From the NCBI GenBank assembly GCA_023269675.1, contig JAHFSX010000047.1:1-41765 (forward strand): a DNA stretch of 41,765 nt. Direction: 5' to 3'. The translations under genes were made by a program, and so were the position numbers. The notes beneath the pieces are model-generated. The model was given only the letters and a program-made list of their open reading frames with translations, searched no databases and was not told where the DNA came from. This DNA comes from Verrucomicrobiota bacterium. Its GTDB lineage: Bacteria; Verrucomicrobiota; Kiritimatiellia; RFP12; UBA1067. This document shows, one piece after another, positions 39,601-41,765 of the stretch; within the stretch, counting starts at the first letter, position 1, and the number at the start of each line of letters is the position of its first letter.

Positions 39601-41765
39601 GGGTCTGAAGAGGGTGGCGTTGGGGACCACGGTGACCCGCACGGGCACGTCATTCGTCAGCGTCGGAATGCCGTTGTCGCTGGCCCGGACGGTGAGTGTG
39701 TAAACGGTCTGTGTGGCCACGTTCAGATCTGCCGCGACCGTGATCGTGCCTGAGCCGCTGCCGACGGCGAAGGCTCCGCTGCCGTTGCCTGCGGTGATCG
39801 AAAAAGTCAGGACCGTGTAGGCGTCGGGATCGCTGCCGGTGACGGTGCCGATGGCCGTGCCGGTCAGCGTGTGGCCGAGGATCGTGGCGTCGAAGCCGGT
39901 CAGCACGGGCGGCTCGTTCACGTTGACGATCTGTATCACGACGCGCCGGTCCGTCTCGGTCAAGGCGGGCGTGACGGTGTTGGAGATGGTGACGAAGAGT
40001 TCGTATTGCACGGGGAACTGCGTTTTCGAGGAGAGCGTCTCGTAATTGAGCGCGGCGGCATTGGCGACCGCGAGCGTGCCGTCGCTGTTGAGCGAAAAGG
40101 CGTTGGCGACGTTGCCGGTCACGATCGTGTACACCAGCGGGTCGGCGGTCGGGCTGAGGGGCGGCACCGTGCCCGCCACGGTGCCGTTGGGGCTACTCTC
40201 GGATACGGAAAGATAGGTGGGCAGCCGCGCGCCGGCCACGCGGCCGGTGACCGAGTAGTAGCCCAGGCTCGCGTACGCGGAGAATCCGTTGGTCAGCGCG
40301 CTGTTGCGGCCCGCGCCGGTCACCCGGAACGTGTAGGTGCCTGCCTCCAGGTTCGTGCTGACGGCCGCGTAGAGCGTGGCCTGCGGGCTGTTGCTGGCGA
40401 TGACGGCGCCGGCCGCGTCGGCCAGCGTGGCCTGGAGCGCCAGATTGGCCCAGTCGCCGACCGGGAGGGCCGTGAGCGACACCGGTCCGCCGGAGGTCGT
40501 GAACCGCAAGGCGTCCGTGTCGGCCGTGCGCTCGATCACGCCCTCGGCCGAGGCGGCGAGGTTCGTGCCGACCTCCAGATAGCGGGCGGTCGCCAGCGTG
40601 TCGCCGGTGTCGTCGGCGCCGTACGCCACGGCGTTGTTGTTGGCGGTGATCTTGGCCAGGTCGTCTTCCGCGTTGTTGGCGTACGCGTACTCGCCTTTGC
40701 TCCACTGGGAGACGGGCTGGTAGTAACCCGCGCCCATGATGGGCGCCCAGCCGGCCGCGCCGCCGCCGTGTCCGAGGAAATAGCCTTCGGAAGGGGTGGT
40801 GCGGCCGTCGTGGCCCAGGGAGAGCGTGTGGCCGGCCTCATGGGCGATGACCTCGGCCGCGGACTTTCCCGTGGAGTAGAACGACCAGCAGGGCGTGTCG
40901 CCGGTCCAGTTCCAGGAACTCATGTACGCGACGCCGCCGGCGCCGGGCGCGGCCGTGGTGGTGGGCGTGCAGATGACGCGCTGGCGGCTGTTCTCGGGGG
41001 CGGCCTCGTAAACCCGGATGTCCGTGGTGACGTTGATGTTGAACGGCATATAGTCTTCGCAGACGCGTTTCCAGACGTCTTTGATCTGGGCGTTGCTCAC
41101 GTTCGGCTTAGTGTAGGTGATGCCGCCCCAGGTTGGCGTATAGCCGCCGCGGTAGTCGATGTACAGGACACCTGTGGCCCCCGGCGTACTTTGGAGCGAG
41201 ATGAGGCCGCCATTGTATGCGGGCACCAGGTCAGGGGTGTCCTGCGGATCCAGGGGCGCGATGAGCGCGGTGTCGGGCTCGGCCTGCGCCTCGCGGTCCA
41301 CGCGGGGCATCATCAGGCAGATGACCTCGTCCAGGCGGCGCTCCACGAGTTCGGAGGCGCCGTCGGCCCCGGTCGGCTCGATGCGGTAGGCCTTCTGGCT
41401 GGCGGGGAATTCGACCACGCCCGCGAAGTCGCCCGCCTTGCCCGGCAGCGTCTGGCGCTGGAAGAAAAAGCGCCCGGCCTCGGGGGCCGCGAGTTCGCCG
41501 CTGACGCCGACCAGGGCGCCGTCGCGATAGTCGGCGTGGCGGACCGTGCCGGAGGCGATGATCCCGGACGTGAGTTCGAAGCGGAGGGCGTCGCCCTCTT
41601 GCGGGCGGCCCAGCCGGGAGATGAAGCCGCTGTCCCAGGGGCGCTTCCGCGGCGTGCCGTTGGTCTGGGCGGCGGGGGGCGGCAGGCCTGCGGGTGCGGC
41701 CGGCGCCTGCGCGGCGTACGCTCGGGGCGCTGCGGCCGGCGCCGCGCCGAGGGCGGCGGAGCGCG
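36667..41765 (-). CDS. Giant secreted zinc metalloprotease with cadherin-like and PA14 modules (5' end outside the window)
   Basis: The frame is open from 36667 to the right edge, giving about 1699 residues; the true start lies beyond 41765. The visible N-terminal part has an Ala/Pro-rich stretch, then PWDSGFISRLGRPQEGDALRF. The metzincin-type zinc site HEAGHTLSLGH is at 40842-40810. Pre-peptidase-like and cadherin-like domains follow. Then come three PA14-like domains (for example RAYVTPPAGGDYRFFITSDDESQLKFS), alternating with cadherin-like repeats (FSLNPDTGELTLAD). A C-terminal Ig-like domain ends the protein (GVLYQLQSTTNLSPAAWSNLG ... FYRLLLLE). The layout suits an extracellular enzyme that binds glycans and cuts proteins. 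No anchor is visible at the C-terminus. Two modules are tandem duplicates. Confidence 0.85.
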   Translation of the reverse strand, partial: RSAALGAAPAAAPRAYAAQAPAAPAGLPPPAAQTNGTPRKRPWDSGFISRLGRPQEGDALRFELTSGIIASGTVRHADYRDGALVGVSGELAAPEAGRFFFQRQTLPGKAGDFAGVVEFPASQKAYRIEPTGADGASELVERRLDEVICLMMPRVDREAQAEPDTALIAPLDPQDTPDLVPAYNGGLISLQSTPGATGVLYIDYRGGYTPTWGGITYTKPNVSNAQIKDVWKRVCEDYMPFNINVTTDIRVYEAAPENSRQRVICTPTTTAAPGAGGVAYMSSWNWTGDTPCWSFYSTGKSAAEVIAHEAGHTLSLGHDGRTTPSEGYFLGHGGGAAGWAPIMGAGYYQPVSQWSKGEYAYANNAEDDLAKITANNNAVAYGADDTGDTLATARYLEVGTNLAASAEGVIERTADTDALRFTTSGGPVSLTALPVGDWANLALQATLADAAGAVIASNSPQATLYAAVSTNLEAGTYTFRVTGAGRNSALTNGFSAYASLGYYSVTGRVAGARLPTYLSVSESSPNGTVAGTVPPLSPTADPLVYTIVTGNVANAFSLNSDGTLAVANAAALNYETLSSKTQFPVQYELFVTISNTVTPALTETDRRVVIQIVNVNEPPVLTGFDATILGHTLTGTAIGTVTGSDPDAYTVLTFSITAGNGSGAFAVGSGSGTITVAADLNVATQTVYTLTVRASDNGIPTLTNDVPVRVTVVPNATLFRPGAISYAVYDNIGSGTYVTNLTQHPRFPTDPTWEIQQTLFEGLPDRADAYGATLRGYLIPPSSGTYTFWVASDDNSELWMSASTNPAAMTRIAYVNGWTSPRVWTQYASQKSADRTLTAGQAYYIEARLKEGSGGDHLAVAWKGPATAYQTNVVSGLYLAPSAMNFVPHASGFTNSVRRNLQAGAKVGRITVSDPNPGDSATLTITAGNGGGLFSVDPDGWIRVSNDTALLTASSPVTLSILATDDGTPPLTGTSAARISLSATNTVSVSAPQRELFNGIGGGTAMTDLTGNAKYPCRPDALASLTNFDGADDIADSYGSRIRGYVTPPASGDFTFFISSDDASQLKLSRTTNAASATVIASLSGWTNPEVYTQYLSQISALQTNLVAGQAYYIEALHKEGGGGDHVSVAWAGPGISGTNVIGGAYLAPLDINSDPQVTNRSLRISYTNTAGALIGNVGATDSPLDTLSFRIAAGNTSATFALDPDTGDLTLADTALTAGLTKTNFPLTVTVQDSGYGGLYPLHTASATVTVYVAGPYAIGFTNTIRRDLQAGAKVGRVTVSDTARGGSASYAITAGNGSGLFSVGPDGWVRASSASALLAAASPVTLTVRVTDAGTPPLSDNAAARVTLAATNAILPTAPQRELFNAIGTGKTVSDLTAAAKFPGLPDALTALTNFASPVNIGDAFGSRIRAYVTPPAGGDYRFFITSDDESQLKFSRSGGPTNAQTIAYVTGTTAQNVWAQKTSQVSPPQTGLVAGQPYYIEVLHKEGTGSDYVSVAWAGPGLTGTNVIGGAYLTPFDINCAPQVTNHTLRIRCSDGVGALVGRIAVTDSPLDTLSFKITAGNDAATFSLNPDTGELTLADTALTASLTKSTFSLTLAVQDSGYAGLYPARTATATATVSVVSPPALSTFSQQGGTLSLVWGSLPGVLYQLQSTTNLSPAAWSNLGAPAGGTGGPLTNAIPVGVEPNKFYRLLLLE
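36885..39100 (-). repeat. Tandem 1107-bp modules inside the metalloprotease gene
   Basis: Matching points are 1107 bases apart: the GTAGAGG stretch at 36934 and 38041, and the GACNTTGGCGCC stretch at 37936 and 39043. Each unit encodes about 369 residues in the order cadherin-like, PA14, cadherin-like (starting FTNxxRRxLQAGAKVGR). Both DNA and protein remain clearly similar, so the duplication is fairly recent or is kept similar. A third, more diverged PA14 lies at about 39110-39600. Confidence 0.7.

Overview
This is a GC-rich, gene-dense bacterial chromosome segment with no rRNA, tRNA, CRISPR array, transposase or phage gene that I can see. The best guess is a member of the PVC superphylum, most like Kiritimatiellota or Verrucomicrobiota. 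This rests on three things: giant secreted proteins built from PA14, cadherin-like and autotransporter-type beta-strand repeats, a C-terminal Ig-like domain of the kind common in those phyla, and a clan GH-A polysaccharide hydrolase. A flavodiiron protein hints at an anaerobic or microaerophilic life. The taxon is inferred.

Left part (1-7114, plus strand): a strong promoter drives a 47-residue peptide gene and an HPr-kinase-like ATPase, a possible peptide-modification (RiPP-like) pair. Then come a flavodiiron protein, a DsbD-like thiol:disulfide transporter and uvrA. Next (7290-12894, plus strand) are an orphan ABC solute-binding protein, a translationally coupled pair of exported hydrolases (alpha/beta hydrolase and a C45-type acyltransferase/peptidase), a repeat-filled gap, and a DUF6941-like gene whose end overlaps convergent dnaG (12725-14854, minus).

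Middle (15017-23838): a 1510-residue secreted beta-helix protein (minus) and a secreted GH50/GH42-like glycoside hydrolase (plus) diverge from overlapping promoters. A polytopic membrane protein follows; two different repeat families lie inside its coding sequence. The minus strand then carries pyrC, a purine nucleoside phosphorylase and nspC, followed by a GT4 glycosyltransferase and a PcnB-type nucleotidyltransferase. A Gfo/Idh-family protein lacking its usual catalytic residues stands alone on the plus strand.

Right part (31205-41765, minus strand): two folate one-carbon enzymes (5-formyl-THF cyclo-ligase and fhs), a small lipoprotein, an Orn/Lys/Arg decarboxylase, and the 3' part of a giant secreted zinc metalloprotease that runs off the window.

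The most unusual signal is not a gene. It is a family of short arrays in which AAC (or GTT on the other strand) recurs exactly every 7 bases, with one 8-base version. At least eight such arrays sit at gene ends: before uvrA, nspC and fhs, at the 3' ends of the solute-binding protein and cyclo-ligase genes, and inside the membrane protein gene. A second family consists of paired GC-rich hairpins with complementary loops. Several minus-strand genes also have promoters so close to the start codon that their mRNAs should be almost leaderless.
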